49,636 nt of DNA from a virus (IMGVR_UViG_3300045993_000332:1-49636), one strand, 5' to 3'; numbered from the stretch's first letter, positions 6,484 through 15,854 are shown. Program-made: numbers and translations. Notes: generated by a model from the sequence alone, not told the origin.

Positions 6484-6546
6484 GGTGCTAGTAATGGATA
6501 TGATAAACCATCATACGGCACCACCTATTCAGGTCATTGTTGACCT
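6484..6546 (+). promoter_or_regulatory. Intergenic hairpins before the portal gene
   Basis: The 143-bp gap before the portal holds a long hairpin (GGTGC 6484-6488 with GCACC 6518-6522; GTA and ATGG at 6491-6497 with CCAT and TAC at 6508-6516) and a compact one (AGGTCA 6531-6536 with TGACCT 6541-6546, loop TTGT) followed by TGTTTGATT. The second could be a weak terminator. Both could be mRNA processing sites that set the level of portal expression. Confidence 0.45.
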
Positions 6547-6570
6547 TGTTTGATTGAATGAAGGAAAACA

Positions 6571-8820
6571 ATGATCACAAACGGACGTCTTACCGCCGGT
6601 TACAAAGAAAAAGTAACTGACGAAGAACTGATTAATACAGTTGAAGCTGGTATCATGAACTCGGTTGGGGACTTCCTCAACAGTTCTGACATGGCCAGAG
6701 AGCGTCAGAAGGCTACCTATGAATACGGTATGCTTCCTGAAGGGCATTTGTCTCCTCAGGGCGTCTCTCAAATAGTTTCTTCGGACACTGTAGAAGCAGT
6801 TGAAGGGTTTACAGCTATTATTGCTGAACTCATGTTCAATAACAACAAGCTTGCTCGGTTTGTCCCCACAGGAACTCAACCAAAAGACTATCACAATGCT
6901 AAAGTAGCGGGTGATATGGTAAACTACACTATCTTCAAGCAGAATAATGGCTGGGAAATCCTCAATACGTGGACCAAGTCAGCTCTTCTGTGGAAGAATT
7001 CTATTGTTAAATGGGATTTTGTTGAAGACTTCGACTATAAATTCGAAGAGTATGATGAGATCAGTCAAGATAACCTTGATGTACTCCTTGCTGAACCTAA
7101 TGTAGAGATTGTCGGTGACCTCAAGTATGACAACAAGCTCATTACAGGTGAAGATGGGCAAGCTTCCTACGGAATTGTCTACAAAGAAGTCCGTCTGAAG
7201 AAGAAAACTGAGAAGAGCAGGGTACGAATCAAGAATGTACCTCCAGAATGCTTCCGTATCACACGTGATGCACACAATCTGGACGATGCTGCATTCGTAG
7301 GTATCCAAACTGACCTGACTCGGAGCGATATTCGAAAGCTTTGGCCCGATATGGCTGACGAAATTGACTGGCAGCAGATTGGTGATGGCTCTGCATCATG
7401 GAATACCCGTTATACCGAAGAACAGGCAGCACGTAAGCGTCTGACCGGACAAGAATACTGGATGGGTGGTCATTCTAAGGAGCTATTTCCTGCAGAAGCA
7501 AATCAAATGATCGTTACTATTGAATGCTGGATCAGAATTGACCGCGATGGTGATGGTATTGCTGAACTTAAGCACCTGATTCTTGCCGGAAACAAAATTT
7601 TGCTCGAAGAAGACGTAGATAGTATCCCTTTGGCCACACTCTGCCCATTTGAGGTGCCTCACGAGTTCTTTGGTCTGTCAGTTGCTGACATGATTCGCCC
7701 TTCTACTCTTGCTTCCACGGCTATTCTGCGTGGATTCGTCGAAAACGTATATCTGACTAACTATTCTCCAAAACTGGCTGACCCTAACGTGGTTGACTTC
7801 AGTGCTTTGCAGAATATGAAGCCAAAACAGATTATTGCTACCAATGGTAACCCCATGGCAGCTGTTGCGCCACTAAGTCCTGACACAATCAGTACTGGTA
7901 CGGTGCCTTTATTGGAAGCTTTGCAACTACATAAAGAACAATCAACCGGACTGTCAAAAGCGGCACAAGGTTTAAATGATACTCTTTATGTTTCGGGTAA
8001 TTCCGAAGAAAAGATGTCTCGCGCTATGTCGGCAGCACAGGTCCGCATACAATACATGGCTCGTAGGTTTGCTGAGACCGGATTCAAGCGTCTGGCTGAA
8101 GGCATCTACATGATGATGCGTGATAAGTTCCGTGGTCGTGAGATTAACTATTACGATCAGAACAACTTCATGAAGTCTATTGATCCGTCTATGTTACCGG
8201 ATAATATGCTGATGTTTGTTGATGCAGACGTAGGTGAGAACAGCAACAGTAACGTAATTAAGAAAATGCAGATGGTTGGTCAGCAGCTTATCCCCGCGCT
8301 ACAGCAGGCGGGTGCAGGCTCTGCAGTGGACCCATCTGCCGCTGTAAAGATCGCATGTAAAACTCTGGAAGCTATGGACTTGGATCCTCTTGACTTCCTT
8401 GTTGATTATACTGACCCCAAGTTTATTCAACAGGCACTGCAGTCCCGTCAAGCTGAACAGCAAGCCGGAGAGAAGCAAAAGGCTCTTGAAGAACAAGCTA
8501 AACAGATTGATCTTTTGCAGCGTCAGGCCACACTTACCCTCACGAATATCCAAGCGAAGAATGCCATTCAAGATAACACCAAACAGCTTATGGTTGCTAT
8601 TGACAAGTCTTATCAAGAGTGGGCCAAGCTGTATATTTCTGCAGGTAAAGAAGGTATTGAACTACCTGATCAACCGAATATCATGGACATCCTTAAACAA
8701 GCTAAAATGGTTATTGATGCCGATATTCATAACGACGGTTCATCACCCGCCGGAGCACCCGCTATTCCTGAAGTGAATGGTCCTGCTGCAGCAATGAATC
8801 AACCACAACCAACAATGTAA
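6571..8820 (+). CDS. Portal protein
   Basis: The 749-aa product is the probable portal, the dodecameric ring at the capsid vertex through which DNA is packaged and leaves. Length, position after the terminase and before the scaffold and capsid genes, and the general sequence fit P22-like podovirus portals. The C-terminal third (about residues 600-720) is Gln/Glu/Ala rich and helical (QSRQAEQQAGEKQKALEEQ), as in the barrel of long portals. The tail end is Pro/Ala rich and disordered. AAGGAA lies 6 nt before the ATG. Confidence 0.85.
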   Translation: MITNGRLTAGYKEKVTDEELINTVEAGIMNSVGDFLNSSDMARERQKATYEYGMLPEGHLSPQGVSQIVSSDTVEAVEGFTAIIAELMFNNNKLARFVPTGTQPKDYHNAKVAGDMVNYTIFKQNNGWEILNTWTKSALLWKNSIVKWDFVEDFDYKFEEYDEISQDNLDVLLAEPNVEIVGDLKYDNKLITGEDGQASYGIVYKEVRLKKKTEKSRVRIKNVPPECFRITRDAHNLDDAAFVGIQTDLTRSDIRKLWPDMADEIDWQQIGDGSASWNTRYTEEQAARKRLTGQEYWMGGHSKELFPAEANQMIVTIECWIRIDRDGDGIAELKHLILAGNKILLEEDVDSIPLATLCPFEVPHEFFGLSVADMIRPSTLASTAILRGFVENVYLTNYSPKLADPNVVDFSALQNMKPKQIIATNGNPMAAVAPLSPDTISTGTVPLLEALQLHKEQSTGLSKAAQGLNDTLYVSGNSEEKMSRAMSAAQVRIQYMARRFAETGFKRLAEGIYMMMRDKFRGREINYYDQNNFMKSIDPSMLPDNMLMFVDADVGENSNSNVIKKMQMVGQQLIPALQQAGAGSAVDPSAAVKIACKTLEAMDLDPLDFLVDYTDPKFIQQALQSRQAEQQAGEKQKALEEQAKQIDLLQRQATLTLTNIQAKNAIQDNTKQLMVAIDKSYQEWAKLYISAGKEGIELPDQPNIMDILKQAKMVIDADIHNDGSSPAGAPAIPEVNGPAAAMNQPQPTM

Positions 8821-8828
8821 GGTAATTA

Positions 8829-9179
8829 ATGGATAAGTATCGCAAGGCGTTTCAAGAGAAAGTAAAGCCTAAGATGAATCATGAAACAGGTGAAATGAAA
8901 GTTGAACCATTCCGTGATGCCCAACAAGCTCTTCGTAGAGCTACCTTCGTCAAGACCGAGCGTGAGATGTTCTTTAATGACGCGTACGCGGAGATCCTCT
9001 GTGATCTCTTCGTTACGTGGCTTAAGAGCGAGCCTCATGCAACCAAGGAGCGTGAATTCCTTTACGCTTCTGCTATGGCTCTTGGTGAAGTAAAGTCCCG
9101 TATGATCAATATTGAAACATATGGAAACAACATGAAATTTATCGAGCAAGAAGGCTCTGACAAGGTAGATAACGAATGA
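8829..9179 (+). CDS. Hypothetical head-cluster protein, 116 aa
   Basis: Charged, mostly helical protein between the portal and the scaffold. No domain is recognised. It overlaps the next gene by 4 nt (ATGA), so the two are probably co-translated. Position suggests a head-assembly accessory, which is only an inference. Confidence 0.75.
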   Translation: MDKYRKAFQEKVKPKMNHETGEMKVEPFRDAQQALRRATFVKTEREMFFNDAYAEILCDLFVTWLKSEPHATKEREFLYASAMALGEVKSRMINIETYGNNMKFIEQEGSDKVDNE

Positions 9180-9421
9180 ATGAATATCAAACAGCAATCC
9201 AAACTCTTGAACGATCGCGTAAAGAGCTTATCCATGACATTGCTGAGTCAGGTAACAACGGCGGTATTGGCCGATCACAACAATATGCGAATGTTCTGGT
9301 AACGATTCAAAATGCAATCGATATCATCGAACGACTTGATGGGCAAGAGGCCCCTAATCCTGTTCCCGCAGTATCTCCCGCAGACCGTATGGCTGCAGTG
9401 CGTGCCGCAAAGAACAAATAA
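9176..9421 (+). CDS. Hypothetical head-cluster protein, 81 aa
   Basis: Helical protein beginning MNEYQTAIQTLERSRKEL. The middle has a Gly-rich turn and a second helix; the C-terminus is Pro/Ala rich. The start codon overlaps the upstream stop (ATGA). It might be a small coiled-coil head-assembly factor. No family is recognised. Confidence 0.7.
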   Translation: MNEYQTAIQTLERSRKELIHDIAESGNNGGIGRSQQYANVLVTIQNAIDIIERLDGQEAPNPVPAVSPADRMAAVRAAKNK

Positions 9422-9446
9422 TAAGACACAAAGGTAATATACAAAC

Positions 9447-10583
9447 ATGCTAAATACACTCTCTACTTCCACACCCGCATCTGAGATTTCCTCTGCGAGC
9501 TTTGGAAATGACGGTAGTTATAGTGCAGAGGGCGAATCAAAAGCTCTTGCCGACATTATGCGTAATTCTCCTGCAGCAGCCCTGCTAGGACTTGACGCAG
9601 AATCTCCAAGCAATGAAGAGACAAATGATTCCACTCCGGAAGACACATCTGTAGAACAAGAAGCCCAAGAAACAGATGAGTCCTCCGAAAATGACCTAGA
9701 TGAAGATAAGACAGAAGAATCAACTGATGAAGAAAAGTCCGGCGACGATGATACGTCTACCAACGCAGACTTGCCTTCCGAAGAAGATATCGACTGGGAG
9801 TACAAAGTACCTGTTACCGTTGATGGTAAAACAGAATACAAGACACTCGAAGAAATCCGTAAAGGTTTTCAGACTGATCAGCATCTATCTCAGAAGGGGC
9901 GCGAACTTGGTGAATTGAAGAAACAAGTTGAGCAAGAACGTGCGGAAAAACTTCAAGAAGTAATTACTCTTGGAACTGCTCTTAATGAAGAGTATACCGC
10001 CGCAGAAACTTCATTGGCTAATAAATATCAAAAACTAAAAGCAGATATTGACAAAGCCAAAGAAGATGGTGACTCCTATACGGCACGAGAACTCAAGGAT
10101 GAACTTGAGACCGTGCAAGAACAGTATTGGGGTGTACGTAATAAACGAGAAGCACAGTTAAAAGCTGTTGCTGAAAAATGGCAAGCTGATGCGCAAGCTC
10201 AGGCACAAGAATCGCTGAAGAAATATAACGAAACAATCAAGGATTTCGTTCCAGACTACAATGAAAAAGTAGCTGTTTCAGTACGAGACTTCGCAATCAA
10301 AGAGGGTATTCCTGCAGCACTGCTAGAATCCATCTATGAACCTGCTGTTGTAAAGTTTATTAACGACTACCGTAAACTCAAAGGTGCAAAAGAAACCGGA
10401 GAAGTAAAACGCAAGCAAACTACTCAGACTAAATCTGTCCCGCTTAAAAACGGAGGTCAGACCAACTCTCAGAAGAAAGCTGCTGATACATCTTTGCGTA
10501 ATAAAGTCCTGTCGGGACAAGCTGATGCAAAGTCTCAAAACGATTTTCTTAAAAGCATTTCTTCCATAAGCCGAAAACTCTAA
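9447..10583 (+). CDS. Scaffolding protein
   Basis: A 378-aa acidic protein immediately upstream of the capsid gene. Residues about 50-115 are Glu/Asp/Ser rich and likely disordered. The central part (about 145-290) is a long Gln/Lys/Glu-rich helix, and the C-terminus is basic. This pattern, a disordered acidic N-terminus, coiled coil and basic capsid-binding tail, is that of phage internal scaffolds, which are lost on DNA packaging. No catalytic motif for a prohead protease is seen. Confidence 0.85.
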   Translation: MLNTLSTSTPASEISSASFGNDGSYSAEGESKALADIMRNSPAAALLGLDAESPSNEETNDSTPEDTSVEQEAQETDESSENDLDEDKTEESTDEEKSGDDDTSTNADLPSEEDIDWEYKVPVTVDGKTEYKTLEEIRKGFQTDQHLSQKGRELGELKKQVEQERAEKLQEVITLGTALNEEYTAAETSLANKYQKLKADIDKAKEDGDSYTARELKDELETVQEQYWGVRNKREAQLKAVAEKWQADAQAQAQESLKKYNETIKDFVPDYNEKVAVSVRDFAIKEGIPAALLESIYEPAVVKFINDYRKLKGAKETGEVKRKQTTQTKSVPLKNGGQTNSQKKAADTSLRNKVLSGQADAKSQNDFLKSISSISRKL

Positions 10584-10609
10584 CTATAATTATGTAAGGA
10601 TAAATTAAA

Positions 10610-11701
10610 ATGGCTGGTAATACTTTTCAAACTGGCGGCCCTAAGGCCGTTGCTCGCTCGTCTGGCGCAACTGGTAACGCAGGTAACGTTTCCGAGCGCG
10701 AAGATCTGGCAAACTTCATCTCGATGATTTCTCGTGATGAAACGCCCTTCTTGTCGTCTATCGGCAAGACAAAGGCTACTGCAGTTTTCCATGAGTGGCA
10801 AACTGACGAATTGGCAACCCCCGCATCGTCTGCGGTTGCTGAAGGTGTGTCTTACTCCACCGTTACTGGTGCTCAACCTGCAGAGTTGTTCCGTACTCGT
10901 CTGGGCAATTACACCCAAATCAACAGCAAAACTGTTACCGTTACTGGTACCAAACGTGCGGTTGACCAAGCTGGTGTTGCTGATGAATACGCATACCAAC
11001 TGAAGAAGCGCGGCACTGAAATGCAACGTGACGTTGAATACGATTTGGTTGGTTTCCAATCATCTAACGGTTCCGGCACACGTACCTTCGGTGGCTATGC
11101 TTCGTGGGTTAACTATCCACTGGCTTCGTCTGGTACTGCTCTGTACGTTGGTACAGGTACTTATACTCCTCCTACCAACGCTGGTGGCGGTGTTTCTGGT
11201 ACTTACACTACTGGTGTTGGCGCTTCCTTGACTCTGTCGCACATCGACCAAGTTATGCAAGCAGTGTATGAGCAGGGTGGTAAGGCTACTCGCTTGATGC
11301 TGTCTCCGGCCAACCGTCGTGTGTTCTCTGCCAAGGCTCAATTGGGCGGTTCTACGACCTCCAATCCCGGAGATGGTAACGCACGCCGTAACATCGACGC
11401 TGATGGCAAACTGCGTCAGTCCGTCGAAGTGTACATGAGTGACTTCGGTGACATCATGGTTGTACCTAACTACATCATGGGTATTTCGCGTACTCTGACT
11501 GGTGTTGCTGGCGGCGGTGCTAACTGGGCCGGTATGGTTTACGATCCTTCGTGGTTCTCTTGGGCCTCTCTGCGGCCTCTGCAAGAAGTTGACTTGGGTC
11601 AGCTTGGTGATTCTATCATCGGTCAGATTCTGCAAGAGGGTACTCTTGAGTGTCGCAATCCGAAAGGAAGCGGTTTAATTCTCGGTCTTTCCGGTACGTA
11701 A
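10610..11701 (+). CDS. Major capsid protein, SU10/DUF5309 type
   Basis: The 363-aa product resembles the DUF5309 (SU10 MCP) capsid family, an HK97-fold shell protein. The N-terminal region SEREDLANFISMISRDETPFLSSIGK followed by EWQTDELA is characteristic of the family in wording and spacing. The codon use is strongly biased and richer in C-ending codons than neighbours, as expected for the most abundant late protein. AAGGATAAA lies upstream of the ATG. A terminator-like hairpin follows the stop. Confidence 0.9.
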   Translation: MAGNTFQTGGPKAVARSSGATGNAGNVSEREDLANFISMISRDETPFLSSIGKTKATAVFHEWQTDELATPASSAVAEGVSYSTVTGAQPAELFRTRLGNYTQINSKTVTVTGTKRAVDQAGVADEYAYQLKKRGTEMQRDVEYDLVGFQSSNGSGTRTFGGYASWVNYPLASSGTALYVGTGTYTPPTNAGGGVSGTYTTGVGASLTLSHIDQVMQAVYEQGGKATRLMLSPANRRVFSAKAQLGGSTTSNPGDGNARRNIDADGKLRQSVEVYMSDFGDIMVVPNYIMGISRTLTGVAGGGANWAGMVYDPSWFSWASLRPLQEVDLGQLGDSIIGQILQEGTLECRNPKGSGLILGLSGT

Positions 11702-11706
11702 TCAAT

Positions 11707-11740
11707 AATAAGGGAGGGAGAAATCCTTCCCTTATTTCAT
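11707..11740 (+). terminator. Terminator-like hairpin after the capsid gene
   Basis: AATAAGGGA (11707-11715) pairs with TCCCTTATT (11728-11736), extended by further G-C pairs towards the loop, and is followed by a T-rich stretch. The U-tract is weak, so partial termination or transcript protection, as after gene 10 of T7, is more likely than full termination. Confidence 0.65.
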
Positions 11741-11752
11741 TTAAGGATACAC

Positions 11753-12022
11753 ATGTTTGGATTAAAAATTACTCAAACAAACGGTACATCCGAAATTATT
11801 TCAGACACAAATTGCATTGCTATTCAATTCTCTGCACCAGCACTTTCAAGCGGCTCTATTCTGCAGCCAGCCAAGATTGTCGGCGCAATGTATTCTAAGC
11901 TTGTAACCACAACTCTGACGTATTTCAATGATACTGTTGCTGCATATACTGGCGCTAACGTCCGGTACGAATACGGCGAACTCTCTGAAGCTGGCTCTTT
12001 CCGAGTTATTGCTTCCAACTAA
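11753..12022 (+). CDS. Hypothetical structural protein, 89 aa
   Basis: Small protein directly after the capsid gene, beta-rich in appearance, rich in Ser/Thr/Ala. Such a location is typical of head decoration or minor capsid proteins, but no family is recognised. AAGGA is 7 nt from the ATG. Confidence 0.65.
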   Translation: MFGLKITQTNGTSEIISDTNCIAIQFSAPALSSGSILQPAKIVGAMYSKLVTTTLTYFNDTVAAYTGANVRYEYGELSEAGSFRVIASN

Positions 12023-12026
12023 TCAC

Positions 12027-12050
12027 GTTACGATAGTTTACTAACGTAAC
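12027..12050 (+). promoter_or_regulatory. 24-nt imperfect palindrome
   Basis: GTTACG (12027-12032) pairs with CGTAAC (12045-12050), and inside it TAGT pairs with ACTA. It fills most of the 42-bp gap between two head genes. No T-tract follows. A processing or transcript-stability role is as plausible as an operator. Confidence 0.45.
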
Positions 12051-12064
12051 CTATAAGGACACAT

Positions 12065-12388
12065 ATGGGATTTCTATCACAAGACGGTAACGCTAATAGT
12101 TTCCGTGTAAACACAAATGAGCGAGACTTTCAGCTTGCTCAGGACGTATCAGCTTATAAGGCATACGCAGAACGCTCTCGTCAGGAAGATGAGACTGCTT
12201 CCTCCAAACGACAGTATCGTTCGTTTGCTATTATTCCGGACATCGTATCAATCGATATCCTCACAAAATACCACATCAATATTCATGATGAAGAAACCAT
12301 GAAGGATCCTGTCCTTATGCGTCGATTCAAGAATATTATTATCTCTGAATACCCGCATCTACTGACAAGTAATGTGAGATCTGCTTAA
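12065..12388 (+). CDS. Hypothetical head/tail-joining region protein, 107 aa
   Basis: The product has a Gln/Asp-rich N-terminal half and a C-terminal part with alternating hydrophobic residues (FAIIPDIVSIDILTKYHI). It lies between the capsid and the adaptor gene. I do not recognise it. AAGGA precedes the ATG. Confidence 0.65.
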   Translation: MGFLSQDGNANSFRVNTNERDFQLAQDVSAYKAYAERSRQEDETASSKRQYRSFAIIPDIVSIDILTKYHINIHDEETMKDPVLMRRFKNIIISEYPHLLTSNVRSA

Positions 12389-12396
12389 GGAGCATC

Positions 12397-13293
12397 ATGT
12401 CAACAACAACCCAATATAACGCTCTGATCGAGAAGGTCCGGAGCTGGAGTAATAAACCAGAAGGAGCCGCACTCTCAGACAGCGTTATTGAAAGTTGTTT
12501 GTCGTATGGTGCTGATGATTGCTATAAAATCCTGAGGATTCCTCCGCTGGAAACCTCAGTTGAGTATACTGTAGAGACTGCAGATAACGTAGGTGATGGT
12601 GATATGACTAATAGTATGTACAACAGTGCATACACCTCTTTTGCTATCCCCACAGACCTTACTGAGTTTATTTTCCTCAGAACTAAAGTAACAAGCTCAA
12701 ACACAATGTCGTCTAATCGGGTCTTCAATGAGATTACTGATCGACGTGCTTTCTTTGATATCTTCTCTGAGACGTATTCCTCCTATAACTGGATGTGGTC
12801 TGAAGGTAAAATCTTTGTCCGTCCACAGCTTCCCGTAGGGACAGTCCTGCAGATAGGTTACTATCGCCGACTTCCCGCGTTAGATGCCTTGTATTCTGTT
12901 GTACCAACTAACTATACGGTTGGTATTGCTGACGCCACACAACCATACCTTGCGGTAGGTGTCTCATCCGATACCCCATTGTATCTGTCAACCTCCGGCT
13001 CAGTAACCCTTTGTTTTGCTACATTAGCGGAAGCAACCTCATATAACCCCGTAGTAACCACAAAGTACTTTACGGGTAAACCTGTACCGAATTGGCTGAG
13101 AGACAGTAATGAACAGCTCCTTCTGTGGTCTGCCCTGAGTCATATTGGTGGATTCCTTATGGATGACGTAATGGAAAAGAGATTCATGATGAAGGCAGCT
13201 AACGCAATGGAACTCATGAACAGAGAAGAGAAGATGCGCAGGGCTCGTGGTGGTAACGTACATATCGGTTTTAACGCTAACGGTCTTATTTAA
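12397..13293 (+). CDS. Head-tail adaptor protein
   Basis: The 298-aa product resembles the SU10-type adaptor (comparable to the T7 tubular protein A / P22 gp4 role), which binds the portal and forms the head-to-tail connection. The region FNEITDRRAFFDIF followed by GKIFVRPQLPVGTVLQIGYY is characteristic of this family. The C-terminal helices with EEKMRRARGG match the portal-docking helical part. AAGGAG before the ATG supports the start. Only family-level recognition from sequence is possible here. Confidence 0.8.
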   Translation: MSTTTQYNALIEKVRSWSNKPEGAALSDSVIESCLSYGADDCYKILRIPPLETSVEYTVETADNVGDGDMTNSMYNSAYTSFAIPTDLTEFIFLRTKVTSSNTMSSNRVFNEITDRRAFFDIFSETYSSYNWMWSEGKIFVRPQLPVGTVLQIGYYRRLPALDALYSVVPTNYTVGIADATQPYLAVGVSSDTPLYLSTSGSVTLCFATLAEATSYNPVVTTKYFTGKPVPNWLRDSNEQLLLWSALSHIGGFLMDDVMEKRFMMKAANAMELMNREEKMRRARGGNVHIGFNANGLI

Positions 13294-13301
13294 GGAGTCT
13301 T

Positions 13302-14768
13302 ATGGGATACACAACAAAAACAGGCTCCACAGGTAGTAACGCCGCCGGAGGTCAGTACGATAATGGAGCAGGACCATCCTCGGCTAATGGCTCCTCAATA
13401 GTAGAGGCCGCTGCTTCTCTTGCATCTGCAGCAAGTACATCCGCAACTAATGCCTCTAATAGCGCATCTGCAGCAAGTACATCCGCAACTAATGCCTCTA
13501 ATAGCGCATCTGCAGCAAGTACATCTGCTACTAATGCAAATAACAGTGCCATTGCCGCTGCCGCCAGTGCTTCTGCTTATACACCCTCAAGCGCAGCACC
13601 TTTAATTAATGGTACCGCCACTGCGGGTGTTTCTACGCTTTATACTCGTGGAGATCATGTCCATCCAACAGATACAACCAGAGCACCTGTAGCTAGCCCT
13701 ACATTTACGGGAGTAGTGACCCTAGCGCAGGATCCTGTGAGTGCTCTTCAGGCTGCAACAAAGCAATATGTTGATAACTCAGAGCTTGCTGGCTTCCGTA
13801 ACGTTTTAATTAATGGTGACTTCAGGGTTTCTCAACGTGGCTCAAGCTTTGCAACAACTCCAGACACCGCTCCAACACCAGTGTATTGCGCGGATCGTTG
13901 GTATGTTGTACACGACAGTACTACGGGTAATGCAGGGTCATGCACCAACCCTTTGGGTCCCAATAACGTTACAGGTATGCCGTATGGAAACGTATTCAGG
14001 ATGACTGCAGGCACGAATACAAAAGTACTTAACGTCCATCAGCGTATCGAAGCACTCAATAGCAGGCACTTAATTAATAAAACAGTAACACTATCGTATT
14101 GGGTATACCACGACAACGTTAGCAACTACACCGTCACACCAAGGATTGGATACAACTCCGGTGCAGCGGATGTGTTTACATTGGCGACAATCGTAGACAT
14201 CTCAGGCACAGGTAGCTCAACCTCTATTCCAACAAACACTTGGACCAAGGTCTACAAAACTGTAACTATCCCTGCAGCCGCAACAAATGGTTTGATTGTC
14301 GATCTGGCTTACCAAAGTGGTCCTGCAACTGCCATGGGTGTTGGTAAGATGCTTTCCTTTGGATTTGTTCAACTTGAAATTGGCTCTGCTGCTACCGAGT
14401 TTGAACACCGTCCTTATGGTACGGAGTTGGCTTTGTGTCATAGGTATTACTACAGATTTTCCGCCAATGGGGCCGCAAACTCACCTGTGTTTACTGCCTC
14501 CGCTTATTCGTCTACTCAGATCTACGGGGTATTTTATTTCCCCATAGCTATGAGAAGCAATCCAATTTTTAGCCAATCTGCGGCAACACATTTAACTTAT
14601 TTTGCTACTGGGGGTGTTTACCCTGCAACCACTATAATAGGCACAGTTAACACCCCTAACTGCTCAGAATTAGCTTTTAATTTGACATCAGGACCTACTA
14701 TTGGCGTTTCTGGTTGGTGGAGATTTAGCCTCGGTACGGCCTGGATTGATTTTTCTGCGGAGGTATAA
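13302..14768 (+). CDS. Tail fibre / receptor-binding protein
   Basis: A 488-aa protein with an N-terminal low-complexity segment rich in Ala/Ser/Thr/Asn (residues about 30-95), typical of phage fibre shafts. A collagen-free trimerising region (TRGDHVHPTDTTRAPVASPTF) follows, then a region LAGFRNVLINGDFRVSQRG common in phage fibre C-domains, followed by a probable beta-sandwich receptor domain. Three near-identical 42-bp repeats encode the shaft. It is coupled to the following membrane gene (A overlap). The exact receptor cannot be said. Confidence 0.8.
   Translation: MGYTTKTGSTGSNAAGGQYDNGAGPSSANGSSIVEAAASLASAASTSATNASNSASAASTSATNASNSASAASTSATNANNSAIAAAASASAYTPSSAAPLINGTATAGVSTLYTRGDHVHPTDTTRAPVASPTFTGVVTLAQDPVSALQAATKQYVDNSELAGFRNVLINGDFRVSQRGSSFATTPDTAPTPVYCADRWYVVHDSTTGNAGSCTNPLGPNNVTGMPYGNVFRMTAGTNTKVLNVHQRIEALNSRHLINKTVTLSYWVYHDNVSNYTVTPRIGYNSGAADVFTLATIVDISGTGSSTSIPTNTWTKVYKTVTIPAAATNGLIVDLAYQSGPATAMGVGKMLSFGFVQLEIGSAATEFEHRPYGTELALCHRYYYRFSANGAANSPVFTASAYSSTQIYGVFYFPIAMRSNPIFSQSAATHLTYFATGGVYPATTIIGTVNTPNCSELAFNLTSGPTIGVSGWWRFSLGTAWIDFSAEV
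13422..13547 (+). repeat. Three tandem 42-bp repeats in fibre gene
   Basis: Units start at 13422, 13464 and 13506. The first two are essentially identical; the third diverges after about 25 nt. Each encodes 14 residues of Ala/Ser/Thr/Asn (AASTSATNASNSAS). The period is a multiple of three, so gain or loss of copies keeps the frame and would change shaft length. Confidence 0.85.
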
Positions 14769-15145
14769 TGCAAGAAATATTTAGCTATTGGCTCTCATTC
14801 CATTTCTTTGCTCCATTTATTCTTTGGGCTGGATACCTCTTGTTCTTCGATATTCTTGCAGACAAGACCAGCCAATGGGATCGTAAAGTTTTCAACCCAA
14901 TCGTACAAGGAATAGGCGCAATAGTCATTGCAGTAGACGTCTACGTAGACATCTTTTGGGGAACACTTCTGTTCCTTCAATGGCCTTCCGTACAGCGTCT
15001 TATGCTGTCTACTCGTATGGACGATCTGATATTGAACGGTTCAGGCTGGAGACAGTGGTTGGCAATACAAATTGTTGGAAGGTTCCTTGAGCCCTTCGAC
15101 AATACAAAGCCAAAGCAACACAAAACTTACGGACTCTTCAAATGA
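14768..15145 (+). CDS. Membrane protein of the lysis cassette
   Basis: The 125-aa product has hydrophobic segments at about 10-28 and 48-72 and a cationic C-terminus. It starts on the last base of the fibre gene stop and leads into three more small membrane genes and the endolysin. A role in lysis (holin or holin partner) is inferred from context; no family is recognised. Confidence 0.65.
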   Translation: MQEIFSYWLSFHFFAPFILWAGYLLFFDILADKTSQWDRKVFNPIVQGIGAIVIAVDVYVDIFWGTLLFLQWPSVQRLMLSTRMDDLILNGSGWRQWLAIQIVGRFLEPFDNTKPKQHKTYGLFK

Positions 15146-15369
15146 AATTTTTGGAACTCATAACCGATCATGCTACAGGGAAGCTCCGAGAAACCTCTCT
15201 GTGGTCTAACATAGGTAAAGCAGCTATGACATGGGCATTCATATTCACGGTACTTAAAGGTAGTGGAACTGAATGGCTTTGGATGGCATACGGTGGAATA
15301 GTCGTCGCACATGAGTCTGTGGCCAGATTCTTCAATCAGAAACAACAAATACTAGATAAGGAAAAATAA
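15142..15369 (+). CDS. Small membrane protein, possible holin
   Basis: A 75-aa protein with two likely membrane segments (about 22-40 and 45-60) and a charged C-terminal tail (NQKQQILDKEK). Size and layout fit a class II holin. It overlaps its neighbours by 4 nt upstream (ATGA) and 1 nt downstream (TAATG). Which of the cassette's membrane proteins makes the lethal hole is not settled by sequence. Confidence 0.6.
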   Translation: MKFLELITDHATGKLRETSLWSNIGKAAMTWAFIFTVLKGSGTEWLWMAYGGIVVAHESVARFFNQKQQILDKEK

Positions 15370-15854
15370 TGTTCGACATCCTAAGTGGTGGCGTATTCGG
15401 GACACTGCTTGGTGGTGCTTTCCGATTATTCCCCGAAATAATGAAGTTCTTTGATAAGAAGAATGAGCGAGAGCATGAGCTGAAGATGTTCCAAGAACAG
15501 TCTGCGCTTGAGAAAGTTCGCGGAAGTATTCGTTTGGAAGAGATTGGTGCTCAACGTAATGCAGATGTAGATGTTGGTGCTATGGCAGCATTTAATGCGG
15601 CTATCACACAGCAGACCGAAATGGTTAAGGTATCCAGTAAGTGGATTGCGGATATGTCTGCAGCAGTACGTCCTCTGGTCACATATCTTGTGGTTGGCCT
15701 GTACTTGTGGTTCCATGTGTATACTGTTCTTACCACAGGTCTTGGCACTGCCGAGATCTTTAAACTGATCATGACACCGGACTTTACTGCATTGGTATCC
15801 GGTACTATTAACTACTGGTTCTTGGACCGGACTTTAACAAAGCGAGGTTTATAA
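15369..15854 (+). CDS. 3TM-type holin-like protein
   Basis: The 161-aa product has an N-terminal hydrophobic segment with GGVFGTLLGGAF, a charged helical middle (about 30-80) and two C-terminal membrane segments (about 97-117 and 125-150), ending in a conserved-looking DRTLTKRG tail. This organisation matches the holins called 3TM type, known from gene-transfer agents and phages. It would control access of the endolysin to the cell wall. It lies two genes upstream of the endolysin. Confidence 0.7.
   Translation: MFDILSGGVFGTLLGGAFRLFPEIMKFFDKKNEREHELKMFQEQSALEKVRGSIRLEEIGAQRNADVDVGAMAAFNAAITQQTEMVKVSSKWIADMSAAVRPLVTYLVVGLYLWFHVYTVLTTGLGTAEIFKLIMTPDFTALVSGTINYWFLDRTLTKRGL

Noticed and set aside
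9518-9841. Ser-rich open frame on the minus strand
   Set aside because: It is the antisense shadow of the acidic Glu/Ser-rich scaffold gene; it has no ribosome-binding site and lies against the operon direction.
11060-11635. 191-codon open frame antisense to the capsid gene
   Set aside because: The strong codon bias of the capsid gene opens this frame by chance; the sequence is Thr/Ser/Arg rich with no sensible fold.
13422-13547. Possible CRISPR array at the 42-bp repeats
   Set aside because: Units are contiguous with no spacers and lie in frame inside a fibre gene.
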